A stretch of 64,000 nt of DNA. Source: Forficula auricularia. Its lineage: Eukaryota; Arthropoda; Insecta; Dermaptera; Forficulidae. The position numbers were made by a program, and so were the translations under genes. Under the pieces are notes generated by a model, which worked only from the letters and a program-made list of their open reading frames with translations, did not search any database and was not told where the DNA came from. Shown here piece by piece: positions 1 to 11,690 of the stretch (positions are counted from its first letter, which is position 1; each line of letters begins with the position of its first letter). The stretch lies in assembly GCA_024734495.1 (NCBI GenBank), contig JALMQS010000187.1:3670616-3734615 (forward strand). Direction: 5' to 3'.

Positions 1-1180
1 TGAATTTTAAAATAATGGAAAACATAGAAGACAAAGTCAGAGAAGCCCAAATTCTGGTATCTGGAAGTCTCAAATTGAACAGGTGTGCTTTATAATTTGA
101 TCACGAAGGGCTGTACGGTTTCATATTTTAAGAGTCTGAAAAAAAATATTATCATTTTTAAGCATAAATCAAAATTTCGAACATGAGAAAAAAGTTAAGA
201 ACTTCTAAAGTTCATTTTACGGTTCAGTTTAAAAGAAAAACGAGATCTTCTTAGATTAAGATCTAATTAATTACTATTTTTATTGAAAAGTTTTTATTTT
301 GCTGAAAGATTTTTTATCATGGAATTGGAGTAGGGCTCAATTTCTAACAAAATAAAGTAAAAAAGAACAGGAACGCTTGAAATAATTAATGTTATAATTC
401 ATATTCTTTAGGACTTCTAGCTTTTTTAGTACCTACTAGTTCTAGCTCTACAACCCTGGGAGGATTTGGCTGCACTTCTAGCCCTTCTAGCTCTTGATTG
501 AGTAAAAAAAAAAAACAGAAAAGATCGTTCTCTTTGAAATTTGCTTTGGGTGTGAAGTATCCCTGTAGAGATCTCTTTTTAAGTAAAATTAAGTTTGATG
601 TTTTTTAATTTATTGCGCTTTAAAATAACGATGTGATAGAACCCCAAAGTACTCATTTTAGGTGGTTTACTAGTACCTGTCAGCATTTAGATATGGTTTA
701 ACTTTTAGAGTCATCAAAAAATCCCACAAATTTTCCCTTTCCTTATCAACAACAAATAAGAACGAATTTTATATTTAAGTATTGTCGAAGAATTACAGTA
801 CGGAACTTTCGGTATGCTGTATGGCATGGCCGGCTTATTTTTATTTAATCTTATCAAGAACTTCCTGATTAATAATCTTAACTACTTATTTAATTCTTAA
901 AATTTTTTTATCCACCATCATTCACAACAAGTAATATCAAATTGAAATTTTCATGAGGTTTCTCATAGAGCTTTAGAGCACAGATATGTGGGAAATTTAC
1001 AATTAATATGGACACCGGGACTGAAAAAATCGGGATCCAGTAAAATTTTCGTTTTAAATATAGCAAGGTATGAAATTTTCAGAAACAGTGGAAGGTTTGT
1101 TAGTAGAGTTAGTAAAATAAAGCACACTTGTTTTGGTATAGATTCATAAATCTTTATTTAATGTTCTAATTTCAAGTACC
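1..1180. other. AT-rich intergenic sequence
   Basis: No gene is recognisable. Positions about 355-510 share phrases (the aacgcttg and aattcatattctttag words and the ttcttgattgagtaaaaaa word) with the MITE-like repeat at 30682-30819, so this part is a diverged copy of that repeat. The remainder shows nothing I can name. Confidence 0.5.
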
Positions 1181-1184
1181 AAAT

Positions 1185-1555
1185 TAAATTAAAACCTGAA
1201 TAGTAGGGAATTAGACAATAAATAAAAAACAGAGTTTTTGTTAAATTGGCCAGAGGTTTCGTCGATTTATTTCGACTTCCTCAGTGGCGCATCTTATCAC
1301 TCTTTGTCAAAAGACAATTCCACTATGCACCACTATAAATCTTTTTTATTAATTCTACAATTGGCCTCAATTACTCAACAATCTTGAACTTTTTTCCTTT
1401 TAACAATTAAAAAATCAAAACCTTATAAAAAATTTTATGTTGTTTTTAAACAGACATGGCATTTGAAAATTGAAACTGAATATCTAAAAAAAGGACCATT
1501 TAATAAAAACTCTGTTTTTTATTTATTGTCCAATTCCCTACTATTCCTGTTTTAA
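1185..1555. mobile_element. Foldback element with hammerhead-like core (F1)
   Basis: Arms at about 1185-1247 and 1494-1552 are inverted copies of each other (shared words include tagtagggaatt and caataaataaaaaacagag). Just inside the left arm, on the minus strand (1290 to 1245), lies a hammerhead-like core described separately. Hammerheads are known from Penelope-like retroelements, which often insert as partial inverted copies. Assignment to that class is inferred from the core and foldback layout; no reverse transcriptase is present here. Confidence 0.6.
1249..1288 (-). ncRNA. Hammerhead ribozyme-like motif in F1
   Basis: Read on the minus strand: GCCA (1288-1285), CTGAGGA (1284-1278), one extra A, GTCGA / loop / TCGAC stem (1276-1261), GAAA (1260-1257), CC, TC, then TGGC (1252-1249). 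GCCA and TGGC form stem I, and the 5-bp stem II sits between the two conserved core blocks. Differences from the canonical hammerhead are the single extra nucleotide before stem II and a stem III with no pairing beyond A15.1-U16.1. Activity is uncertain. Confidence 0.5.
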
Positions 1556-1559
1556 TTAA

Positions 1560-2520
1560 TATTTATTATGGATGCGAATGATATACCGCTACCAAATTAA
1601 ATTTTCACCATCTCATACGAGTATAATATAACGAGACCATTAGCGTACCGCATTTATCCTTCACGGGACGCCTCTTTCAAGAACTCTCGCGAGACTGTTG
1701 ACACTTCAAGTCTCTCTTTACGACGAAATACTGTTTCGAGTTTACTTGACTTTATTTCAAAGTAAATTTCCCTAAAGATAAACAAAGAGGAATTCAAGTT
1801 CGCTTGTGCTTGGGTGTTAAGCGAAGGATAGAATTTGAACACGTGCTTGCTTCAAGATACGTGACCAGGCTTCATGCTTTCTTCGTTTTTTTCTTGTGTT
1901 TGCGTCTTGAGATGATAGCCTCCGGCTACGGATTTCTACAAGTATCTGTTAAAACGAGATCCAACAAAAACATTAAGTAATGGTTCTAATTCATAAAATA
2001 AAAGAGAAACCGATACAATCAACTTGTCGGGTGGGATAAATCATATATTTTATTTTGCGATGAACATGAATTTGGTTAAATATAATGATTTATATTCGCA
2101 GTTACTTGAATTTGCAATTAGATTGTATCACGAATAACAACTTATATTATTTAAATTATAAAAGAAAATAGATGTTTAGTGATGACTTCTGAAAAATCTG
2201 GAATTCATAAACAAATAATATATTTCCTTCAAAGCTAGTATCTGGTAATCAAAATGAATGAATACTGTATTCATAGAGGATGACGAAAATTCCAATATGA
2301 GCATGATTTATCTTTAAAATTAGAAATTTGTAAGTAATGCATGTTTTGTCGAGAAATATTTAAAGCCTGACATGCTGATTAATTAAATTTAATATAAATA
2401 TAATCAAATTATTAATTTCTACCACTTGGGACGTATTAGTAAAATATTTTTAAGAGGTAGTTTTTGACTTATATTACAAATATTTCTACATTTTCTTATT
2501 TTTTTCCATTTTCTTCAACT
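1560..2520. other. AT-rich intergenic sequence
   Basis: No gene, RNA or clear repeat was recognised. A 62-codon minus-strand frame at 1654-1842 has no recognisable motif and is within what random AT-rich sequence gives. Confidence 0.5.
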
Positions 2521-2527
2521 TATTTTT

Positions 2528-3225
2528 ACTTTACCATACAGGATATGGTCAAGTATTGTAATCGTGCATGAAAAAAGTGTTTTTTTCCTTCTTTTTTTCA
2601 AAATATCTCAAAAACGGCTGAAGCTATTTTGATTAAAAAAATTGAGCAAAACCATGGAATTTCGCTCTACAAAAAAGCTTTAATAAGTGAACATCGAAAA
2701 AATTATATTTTTCGAGATAATAATTGTTTTGTCTAAATGTCTGTTAGTTAGTCTGTCTGGTTGGATGTCCGTTTGTCTGTGCGTTACCAAATTTTTGTGG
2801 ACGAGCTAGCTCAAAAACTAGTTTGAATATCGAAAGCAAATTTCACACATAGTTTTGGTCGATTGAGATTAAGAGCTGATTAGATTTTGGTGCATATCGA
2901 CCTAAAATTAAGGGGGGTGGTGGGGGGGGGTTAAAAATTAAAAATCTAGGCCATTTGAGCAAATTCAAGCAAATTTTGTATACATAATTAGTGGACCACC
3001 AGAAGTCTAAAAATGCAAAAATTAACCACCCAAAATGGGGGGGAGGAGTTCTAGGGTCAAAAAATGAAAATCTAGGCTCTTGTACCAAACTTAACCAAAT
3101 TTTGTATACATAATCAGTGGGCCCCCAGAGTCTAAAAATGCAAAAACTAACCCCCCCCCTACATGAATATAAATAATTTTATTAAATATTAAATATAAGT
3201 GAGGGGCCAAGTTGTATGGTAAAGT
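2528..3225 (+). mobile_element. Repeat A, copy 1 (G-run dispersed repeat)
   Basis: A dispersed repeat of about 700 bp. It opens with ACTTTACCATACA and closes with the reverse complement TGTATGGTAAAGT, so it has short terminal inverted repeats. Hallmarks are caagtattgtaatcg near the start, atctcaaaaacggct, then runs of G and two tandem copies of a segment containing ttttgtatacataat. The phrase ggatggccacatcag just outside the right end is also shared by other copies, so the true boundary may lie slightly further out. It has no coding capacity. Other copies are near 5631, 13351, 21465, 51000, 51770 and 54005. Confidence 0.6.
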
Positions 3226-4084
3226 CAAGTGGATGGCCACATCAGAACACGTCAGCTTATTTTTTTATATTATGATACCAAGTTTGAAAGAAAATGACTA
3301 CATATAATGTTATACCTTTATGATCAGACGGATGTTAAGCATTTATTAGATATTAGAATATGACTTGATGAAAGAAGACTAACTCTCCATAATAACTAAG
3401 TACGCCCTTCACTGGAATGCTTGACGTCATATATCTCAGTTGCTTTAAGGCTGACATTAAGCAAAGAACTATTCATTTTCTTCGTCTTTTTGCAATTATA
3501 CCTATCAAACTTATGACCAAATAAAACACTCCATTATTTGCTGTTTTGAGTTTTAATTTACGGATTAATAAATTTGAATGATCTTTTGTTAAGAGAAGAC
3601 TTCTATATTGTATCATCAAACAAGTTACAAAATAATGTCCATCCACTTTTACCTTCGTAAAAAGTTCATTTTCGTTTCAAATTATTTTCAAAACGAAGCA
3701 CGGATTAGATTTTGATTTTTCTACCTTAAGAAATTTCAGATGAAAAAAATGATTAAAATCGAAAAATTTAATTATTAAATTAGAAGCTGGAATTTGGTTC
3801 AAAGAGTTGAATTGATAAGTTCCAAGTGCCAAGTTTCTTTAAGATTTCTAGCTCACAATCTTATTTTTCCCGATGCTAGATGAAGCTTCGTCTCAGATTG
3901 CTTCTGGGGAGCTCTCACAGCTCTGAAGAAGACGATATTTACTTCCATTGTGTTTAATACAATTCTACATTCAAATCTCTAAAAAGTTATTTTAGGATTT
4001 TTTGAAATTCCTCCCTAACTACAAAAAATGAGAGGAGCAAAAATTTTAAAATTTTATATCTCATATTAAATATGAATTAATTGA
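3226..4084. other. AT-rich intergenic sequence
   Basis: No gene or repeat was recognised between repeat A copy 1 and the next foldback element. Confidence 0.5.
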
Positions 4085-4352
4085 GTGTAATGGAAGGCAG
4101 CCCAATGGTATTGAGGAAAGAAAAAATTAACACATATCAAATAAGGTGTAATTTATTGGAATCGTTCCATTTATTTGTTTCATTCATTGACTCCTTGAAA
4201 CCCTGAAGAAGGAGGAAAGAATCCTCCGAAACGTCGGTTTGCCTTTTTCCTTTAAAGGAGGAAGGATTCCAATAAATTACACCTTATTTGATATGTGTTA
4301 ATTTTTTCTTTCCTCACTACCCTTGGGCTGCCTTCCATTACACTCAATTAAA
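4085..4352 (+). mobile_element. Foldback element with hammerhead-like core (F2)
   Basis: Arms of about 90 bp at 4085-4178 and 4260-4352 are near-perfect inverted copies (shared words gtgtaatggaaggcagccca and aaggtgtaatttattggaat). The spacer carries a hammerhead-like motif on the plus strand. Probably a truncated Penelope-like element pair; the class is inferred. Confidence 0.65.
4198..4240 (+). ncRNA. Hammerhead ribozyme-like motif in F2
   Basis: AAACC (4198-4202), CTGAAGA (4203-4209), an extra A, GGAGG (4211-4215), a 7-nt loop, CCTCC (4223-4227), GAAA (4228-4231), CG, TC (4234-4235), GGTTT (4236-4240). AAACC/GGTTT gives a perfect 5-bp stem I and GGAGG/CCTCC a perfect 5-bp stem II. Stem III is reduced to CG, as in minimal hammerheads thought to work as dimers. 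The extra A before stem II is shared with the motifs at 1249 and 11541. Confidence 0.6.
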
Positions 4353-5270
4353 ATTTCTACCAGTTCGTCTCTCTCCAGAGAAAATTTCGTTGCAAAAAAA
4401 ATAAATATGAATGTTTGTTCGTTTTTCCATGACCAATTTTGATAATACAAAAAAAAGACTTTATATACAATTAATTTTTTAGCCAAAGTATTGTTGTAAG
4501 GTAATCAATTTTGGACACCTAATAATTCCATCTCAAGACGCCACCCTCCATGGTCACCTGTGCCTTGAGGACCGAGCATCGAAAGGGTTCCGAAGGCACG
4601 AATAGCATAAATAGATTCTGAGATAATCAAAAAATATCAAAGAAAAATTTTGTAGGAAATTTAAATCTCTACAAAAAAGTTCTTTAAGTGAAATACCCCA
4701 GATCAACGGCTTAGTATCTAAGTCGACAACCTTTTTTTAGACAGTGGAGCACTTTGAAAAGGAACATTTTTAGCCAAAGAATCTAAATATATTAAGATTG
4801 GAGCCGATCGTCTTAAAATCAGAGAACTTGAATATCATTATTTACGATATAAAGTGAGTTTTGAGATCTGCTTAGAAAAATGTTCTTACCCTTTCAAATA
4901 AAGATGTAATTTATACTTGAAATTCTTGAATTTCCACCATTTGATATTTAAACAAACAGTTAGAATAATTATCATTCTTGTTCAAAACCTTTTTAGAAAT
5001 TACATCAACCAAATCACGTTTTTCTATTTTTTTCAATCTCTATAAATATTTTCATGGGAAATTTCTCATTATATTTATTTTAATGTTAACTTATGCCTGA
5101 AACCAAATACCCTAAACCCTTAAGTGATTTATCCGATTTAATTCTATTGGTAACAGAAGTTTGTCAAGTCACAGCGAAATACTATGGGCAACTACCATGA
5201 TTTATTTCTGCAATAATTTAATCATCCAATTCCCTTAATTATTGTAATCATTTGACATTTTATATTTATA
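4353..5270. other. Intergenic sequence, no feature seen
   Basis: Mostly AT-rich. A short GC-richer patch at about 4535-4605 has no recognisable identity. Confidence 0.5.
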
Positions 5271-5277
5271 TATGTAT

Positions 5278-5345
5278 CAGTGGCGTGCGGTGACTTTTAT
5301 GATATGGTGATTAAATTTTTATGATATGGTATGAAAATACTATTG
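5278..5345 (-). repeat. Terminus of repeat C (hAT-like end)
   Basis: cagtggcgtgcggtgactttta matches, inverted, the conserved right end of repeat C at 11107-11128 and 45652-45673 (aaaagtcaccgcccgccactg). Only the terminus is recognisable. Confidence 0.45.
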
Positions 5346-5630
5346 ACGTTTTGAAATTTTAGCAATGCGCAGCATCCACAGCTCCATAGACCTCAAGCTG
5401 AAATATATATAGTTTAAGATTTTTCCTTCACTTTTCCTAATCGAATGCACCCTAAACTAGTGGCCTTTGCCTATTAAAGGATTCATTTACCATAGGTACT
5501 TAAATGGGGAAGCGTTGTAATTAAGCAGAAAATGAATGGAGATTTGAGCATATTTTACTAGGACCTCTGGATCCAACAAAGTGTCTGTTAAATAATATGT
5601 GGGTTATGTTTATTCTTAGAGTCAATTTTT

Positions 5631-7388
5631 ACTTTACCATACAGGGTAATAATCAAGTATTGTAATCCGTGTATGAAAAATGTGTTTTTTTTTTTTTTGT
5701 TTTTTTTTAATGCAATCGAATGCAAGAAGGGGTGCACCAGTAAAGATGCAGCTCCTATGGATCTCGAAAGACCCTTGCATTACCGAAGAGAAGGGAAGTT
5801 GATTAAGTGAGAGGGTGTAGACGTAGGTGTCTATGCACCCCGGTTTTGAAGGTTTGAAGATTATAGGTGCTGGGAAAGATGGAGGCTGGGAGAGAGTTCC
5901 AGTTCCTTGAAGTCATGTATTGATATATGTATTGACGAATGAAGTGGTCCGGCACTTTTCCAATTTGACCGCGAAAGAGTGTTGGGAGTCGGCAAAACGT
6001 GTGCTACGTGCAAAGCATGCTTTGAGGGGAATTATTGATTTCATCTCATCAGAGCACCTGCCGTGATAGTATCTATAGAAAAGGGAAAGGGCAGAGACAT
6101 TTCTTCGATGAGCCAGCGAGTCGAGGGAGTCGGTGAGAGTAGAATCGTTAATTAGTCTGTATTGCATCTAGGTAGCAAGAGAATATTTTGAGGCTCCTCT
6201 CCATAGATGAGAGCCGTATTCGAGACAGGAGCGGATTTGTGCCTTGTAGATGGTGAGAAGTTGTGGGGGTTTGTAAAATCGCTTGGACCTGAATAAGAAG
6301 CCAATCTTCCTTGCTGCAGATTTCCCACAGAGGAGATGTGTTCATTCCAAGACAGGTCAGATGCGACAGAGACGCCCAACATGGATAGGCTGTCCCACAT
6401 TTTTAGGGTATTCAAATCGAAGTGAATATCAGAAAAATCTTTATTTTCGCGCCTAGAAATTAGACAACATTGAGTCTTGTTTGAATTAAAGTTAACTAAG
6501 TTTTGAGAGCCCCATTTATTCGGTTTGTCTAGGTTGAGAGTAATTGAGGAGGCAACATTGATTCGATTATTCGGGAGTGAGGGTTTGCTGTGTAGAGTGC
6601 TATCGTCAGCGTTGTTTTTTTGCTTCGTTTTTTCACAATATCTCAAAAACGGCTCAAACAATTTTGTTAAAAAAATTGAACGAAACGATGGCGTTTTTCT
6701 CTACAAGAAATCCTTAATGACTGAATATTGAAGAAATTATATTTTACGAGAAATTAATGATTTTGTCAAAATGTCTGTTAGTTAGTAACATTACCAAATT
6801 TTATGTACGATCTAGCTCAAAAACTAGAGTGAATTTCGAAATGAAATTTCACATGTAGATTCTTTATTTTGAGATTAAGAGCTGATTAGATTTTGGTTGA
6901 AATCGAACAAAAAATTAAGGGAGGGAGGGGCTTCTTAAAAAATTAAAATTTGTCAATCTAAAAAAAAAACAATAAAAATAAAATTTACTATAAAAGAGGC
7001 CTATAATAAAAATAGTCATTATTTTTTCGGGGGCCAAAATTGTGGGGGGTTCAAAAAAATAGAAAAATCAATATAACTCATAGGTCCTTTGATCGATTTA
7101 TTTCTTAATTTCGCATATACACCCTATAAAATTGACTCACTGTGTGAAATTGATAGTGGTCCAAAAGAGTGGGGAGGGAGTTCAAAAATAAATTAAAATA
7201 ATATAATTTCTAAACACAATCGAAGAAAGCTGATATTTACATTAGAAGATTTTCATTTATAATGAGATATCATAAATCGCTAATGAGTTCAAATTCAGAG
7301 TGGGGGAAGGGTTCTTGGTAAATGATTATAAATGATTTTATTAAATATTGAATTAAATATAGGAGAGGGGGCAGGTGTATCGTAAAGT
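5631..7388 (+). mobile_element. Repeat A, copy 2, interrupted by a LINE
   Basis: Starts ACTTTACCATACA (5631-5643) and ends tgtatcgtaaagt (7376-7388), with the same internal order as copy 1. It is split after its T-rich tract at about 5690 by an antisense LINE fragment and resumes at about 6620 with cacaatatctcaaaaacggct. Confidence 0.6.
5690..6620 (-). mobile_element. Jockey-like LINE, 5'-truncated 3' end, inserted in repeat A
   Basis: Minus-strand translation gives the end of a reverse transcriptase: an ADDSTLHS segment (the xxDD catalytic motif at the truncation point near 6600), then LGVSVASDLSWNEHIS, a thumb/C-terminal region, and further on SLDSLAHRRNVSALSLFYRY (about 6100) and RCSDEMKSIIPLKACFARST. 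The poly-A tail appears as poly-T at about 5683-5709 on the plus strand. The reading frame is broken in several places. A second copy lies at 43774-44515. Confidence 0.8.
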
Positions 7389-8360
7389 CATGTGGATAGC
7401 CTCATCAGTTTATTCTAAATTATTCTTACGTCGGCGTTGTTTACTAAACTATGTACTTGTAAACTTGTGTAATTTAAATTTCTTTATCAAAATCATCTCA
7501 GTCCAATTTGAGAGATTTTGGAAAAAATAAAAAAAATACATGAATAGTATATTAAAAATTTAGAATTCGTGGGAGTTAAGACTTCAGTTAAAACTTTTAT
7601 TTCGAGATTTTTCAATGCTAGTCAAACGGTCTTACTAGATTAACGCCGATTTTTACAGAAAGAAAGATCTAATAACTACATTTTTGGACTCACTATCAAT
7701 CTTCTCATTTTATATGATTAATTTTTCTTTATATTGGTAAGTATATAATATATAAATCGAAGTAAAATCACACTAATACTTTCAAACTTTTGATTCTTTG
7801 ATAGTCCTAAACTAAAACCTTCACATCTTTCCAGAAGAACTAATAATAATCAATAGGAACTAGAAAATGATGACATTAGGATTATTAATTGTTGTCAATA
7901 AGAATAGCTTATCGCATGGCTGTCTACAACAGAGACATTAAAGAACTGCTCACATGTAAAATGAATGTGAGCTGTACTATAGGTTGCCTATGCTGGAGGC
8001 AATCATGAGCAACTTCATTCTAGTGGCCTGTAATTAGACGTTGAAATTACCCTTTTTATAAAATGGCAAAGTTTGTGAAATTATGATTTTTTCCAATTGT
8101 GCAGAGTTATTGAATTTAATGAAGAATAAATGTTTTCCGTCCCATGTATAGTGGGAAAATCAGCAACTGCTAGAGACGTTATTAACATACATTTATTCTT
8201 AGTATTTGATTACCGATAACTGTGTCTACTTATAGATTTCTGAAGAGCCAGTTTTCATTGAATTTGCTCTACCTTATTAATTTTATAATATATACTATAT
8301 AGGGTACAATATATATAATTAATAAATATCTTGAATAATATAATGAATAGATTATCTACT
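7389..8360. other. AT-rich intergenic sequence
   Basis: No gene or repeat was recognised. Positions 7900-8040 are less AT-rich but show no motif I can name. Confidence 0.45.
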
Positions 8361-8364
8361 AATA

Positions 8365-9029
8365 CGAGGATAAGTCAAAAATTACCTACTCTTTTCGTTC
8401 TACAACTTTATTAAACTAAGATAGGAGCCGGTCGCATGCGCATGCGTTGAGTTGGCGCGTCTGTGGTCACGTGTGCGGAATTTAATCACGATCGCGTCAG
8501 TTGTCGTCTAGCTACAACAGCATAAGCATGTCAGCACTGGTCAGAGGGGTGTGAAAGGTGCTGAAATTCACCTGAGACTTTTGTCACAGTACAGTCGAAA
8601 GTGCTTTATCTCGTAAAATCGTTTTTTCATGGATCGAAATGTTTAAAAGTGGCCGAACGAGCATAACACAAAAAGAGGAGCTGGGCAACCGTCAACTTTG
8701 AGACGCTTTGAGACACTGGAACACCCTCCCTACAGCCCATATCTCGCTCCCTCAGACTTCCATCTCTTTGGACCGCTCAAGGAAGCTTTGAGAGGTCGAT
8801 CGATTTGCTTCAGATATGGACGTTCGGGATGCGGTGCAAAAGTGGCTTCATGACCAACCGAAAACCTTCTACCAGGAAGGGATCCGGAAACTTGTGGCTC
8901 GCTGGACCAAGTGCATTGCTAAAGGTGGAGACTAAATCGAAAAATAATGTATTGTATCTGTTATACACCTATCTTAGTTTAATAAAGTTGTAGAACGAAA
9001 AGTGTAAGTAATTTTTTGATTTATCGTCG
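8365..9029 (+). mobile_element. Internally deleted mariner (mauritiana/irritans-type)
   Basis: TA dinucleotides flank both ends (8363-8364 and 9030-9031). Terminal inverted repeats of about 60 bp share ttttcgttctacaacttta and aaactaagatagg. Between about 8700 and 8935 the broken frames still encode the transposase C-terminus: HPPYSPYLAPSDFHLFGPLK (normally YSPDLAPSD), then KTFYQEGIRKLVARWTKCIA. The first two catalytic Asp regions are missing, so this is a non-autonomous relic. Confidence 0.88.
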
Positions 9030-9031
9030 TA

Positions 9032-10655
9032 TATTGAATAATATATATTTTAATAGATGTCATCCCTATACTAATTTTCGTTAGTTAAATTATAATTTGT
9101 GGGTTAGTCCACTATTGCGCTCATATACTTCATATATAAATTGTGTTGATTCAACTTAAACATTTTCAATTTTATTTTTTCTTATCTTAGTTTAGAATAG
9201 TGAAGGAAAATCAACAATCAAGTATGATTTTTGTGTCTTTCCTGCTTAGATTAAAATATTAACGAAAAACTCAAGGAGAGCGTAAAAAGTTCGTATGCCA
9301 CCAAAATGTTTGTATTTTTAAACCAAAAAACTTAGATTATTTTTTATGATATTAAACTGAAAAAATGGAAAAGTCTTCGAAACTATACTCTCATATTAAT
9401 TAAAATTAGTACATATTTATTTATACCAAGCAGATACACTTTTTGAATTTATTATTCTTGTAAATGGTGTAATTTGCTGTTGAAATTTGACACTTTCTAG
9501 TGTCAGACAAATAACTATTTCAGTTCCAAATAAATTTAATTAATTTTGTAATTAGTTTTTTAAATGTGCGTAAAAAATTTTAATTTCCCTTTTTTTTTTA
9601 ATTTCTGTGTTGTGACATTACATTTTTTGGGTCATATGCCTCCGCATCAATTCATACCGTTGGCGTTGTGCTTAATTGATCTCATTGTAAGTAAAAATTC
9701 ATTTGTTCTGTGAAATAACCTCCTATCTAATTAGCAAAAGAAAACAATTAATTTCTAGTATTACTTCATTTAAATGCTCGAATTATTTAACTGCATTGAA
9801 ATAGATTTATATAATTTGGTCAAACAATTAAAAGTAGCAAATGGGAATAATCTTGTGAACATCTTTTTCGTTCCATGTTCACAAACGAAAAAGGCCATCA
9901 ATTGTATTTCACTCGAATGTCCTTAATTTTGTTCTTGTAGCGCGAATTAAGACAATAGTTGGGCAGACAGAGCCCCACAACAGCATGGGAATTTGCTCGG
10001 ACAATAACAAACACTGGAAGTAATTTCGTTCAGGATTTCATTCATGATTGCTTTTGCACAAGACGCTTTGATGAGTTGATCAATTAATCAAGGGACACGA
10101 ACTCAGGAAATTCTCTAAGAATTCATTTTATATAAATGAAGACGTTGTCCCCAACAGACTATGCGTTTTTGGTTGGTGATAGTTCTTGCATAGACATAAA
10201 AACACACTCTAGGTATACTATTAAAAAACAAATTAAATAATTTAAGAATGTATGTAAAATTGATAGATACATAGCTTATAGACAGGGCCAAGGTATCATT
10301 TCACTCCCCCCCTCACTTTCATAAATTCATTTTTTCCATGTTTGACGGTAGGGAAAGTCAACTAAAAATAAGTATATAAATATAAACATAAGTTAGAGTA
10401 GAAAACAAAAATAATAAATTGTAAACTTTTGCTTTGTTAAGTGTTTCTTTCAATTTTGGGTTTTCTATGTTAACAAGATAAAACGTTATATCCACAAAAT
10501 CAAATCCAATAGGGTGTCTTTTGCTGAATTTTATCTGAGGTGTTATTAGATAAGTTTGTTTACATAATAGGGATATCAAGGCGAAGCCCATCCAAAAAAA
10601 ATATTGACAAGTCTTTGGGACGAATTTCTTCTGACATATAGGTATAACCGTCTCC
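9032..10655. other. AT-rich intergenic sequence
   Basis: No gene is recognised. Positions 9840-10140 are less AT-rich, with no identifiable coding exon. A run of C/T near 10305 is unremarkable. Confidence 0.45.
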
Positions 10656-11128
10656 TATAAAGAGCAACTTTTTACTTTCCGTTCTTGGGTTATCGTGAGT
10701 ACCGAAATTCAGACAAACAAATAGAAAAAAATCATTGTTGAAAAATGTTTTTCTCCGCGGTTCAGACATTTTGAAAAAATATTTATTTTTATGCGTGATT
10801 TATAGTATACATTTAATTTTCAATAGGCCTTCTACGAGGGTGTCAGACAGTCTTCAACTATGAAAATAATTGAAACAGCTGAAATAAATATGAATTATCC
10901 TATTTGTTTAAATATCAATTGATAAAATATCTAATGTTAAATTTGAAAAAAATAACTAGGAATTCTATGATGGGTTATCGATAAATTTTGCAAAAAGGAG
11001 CGAAGAATAAAATAAAATTTAAAATGTTTCACCAAGAACCCACGCCATTCTCCCTTAACAAAAATAAAACAATAAAGGTCTATTTTTTGGACAGCATACC
11101 CTGGTTGAAAAGTCACCGCCCGCCACTG
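10655..11128 (+). repeat. Repeat C, copy 1
   Basis: About 470 bp alignable by eye to 45262-45673: both begin near ttccgttcttgggt, share gtgtcag..agt..tcaactatga, attctatgatg and gcaaaaaggagcgaagaataaa, and end aaaagtcaccgcccgccactg. The terminus resembles hAT-family inverted repeats (CAGTGGCGG...), but the opposite terminus and a transposase are not seen. Confidence 0.6.
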
Positions 11129-11432
11129 CTAGGTATAATTTAACTGTAAATGTTAAAAATTATTAAAAAATAAAGATTAACTCTGAAAGGTTAAACTGGT
11201 TATTTTTCACTTCACTTATAAATTAGTGATATAATCAGCTATACTTAGAAAGACGAGATTCCAAAGTTCTCGATTGAATTAGATAATATTTGTTTTCATA
11301 ATGAGAACATAAATAGTCTCAAAAAACAACTAACACCTAAAAACGTTGTCATCTTTTGATTTCAATTTGTTGGGCTTCTTATCTTTCAAAATAATAGATT
11401 GAAAAATCAAAATTTTTGGAAAACCTTCCTTT

Positions 11433-11690
11433 TGAAGGAGACAATAAAAGAGTGTGTCTTCTGCTGGAATTATAAATTTTATTTATTTATAACGAGACTA
11501 TAGTTTCGAGGCTTTGCCCTCTTCTTCATGTGAATCCATTGTAATAGACTGAAGAAGAGAGCAAAGCCCTCGAAACTATAGTCTCGATATAAATAAATAA
11601 AATTTATAATTCCAAAGAAGACACTCTTTTATTGTCTCCTTCAATATATAAAAATTCTGCTACTCTCGGCAAAAAAAACTTTCAACCTTC
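11433..11690. mobile_element. Foldback element with two opposed hammerhead-like cores (F3)
   Basis: Left arm (from gaaggagacaataaaagagt) and right arm (to attgtctccttc) are inverted copies, including the sequence aattataaattttatttatt and the ribozyme-like segment. A flank of about 45 bp beyond the right arm is shared with the copy at 15731-15912, so the repeat unit extends to about 11690. Confidence 0.65.
11541..11590 (+). ncRNA. Hammerhead ribozyme-like motif in F3
   Basis: CTGAAGA (11549-11555), extra A, stem II GAGaGC/GCcCTC (11557-11571) with AAA loop, GAAA (11572-11575), CTATAG (11576-11581, self-pairing stem III), TC, then TCGAT. Stem I pairs at four of the first five positions. The opposite arm (about 11480-11530, minus strand) carries a second copy whose core reads ATGAAGA, with the conserved C changed. 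Confidence 0.5.
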
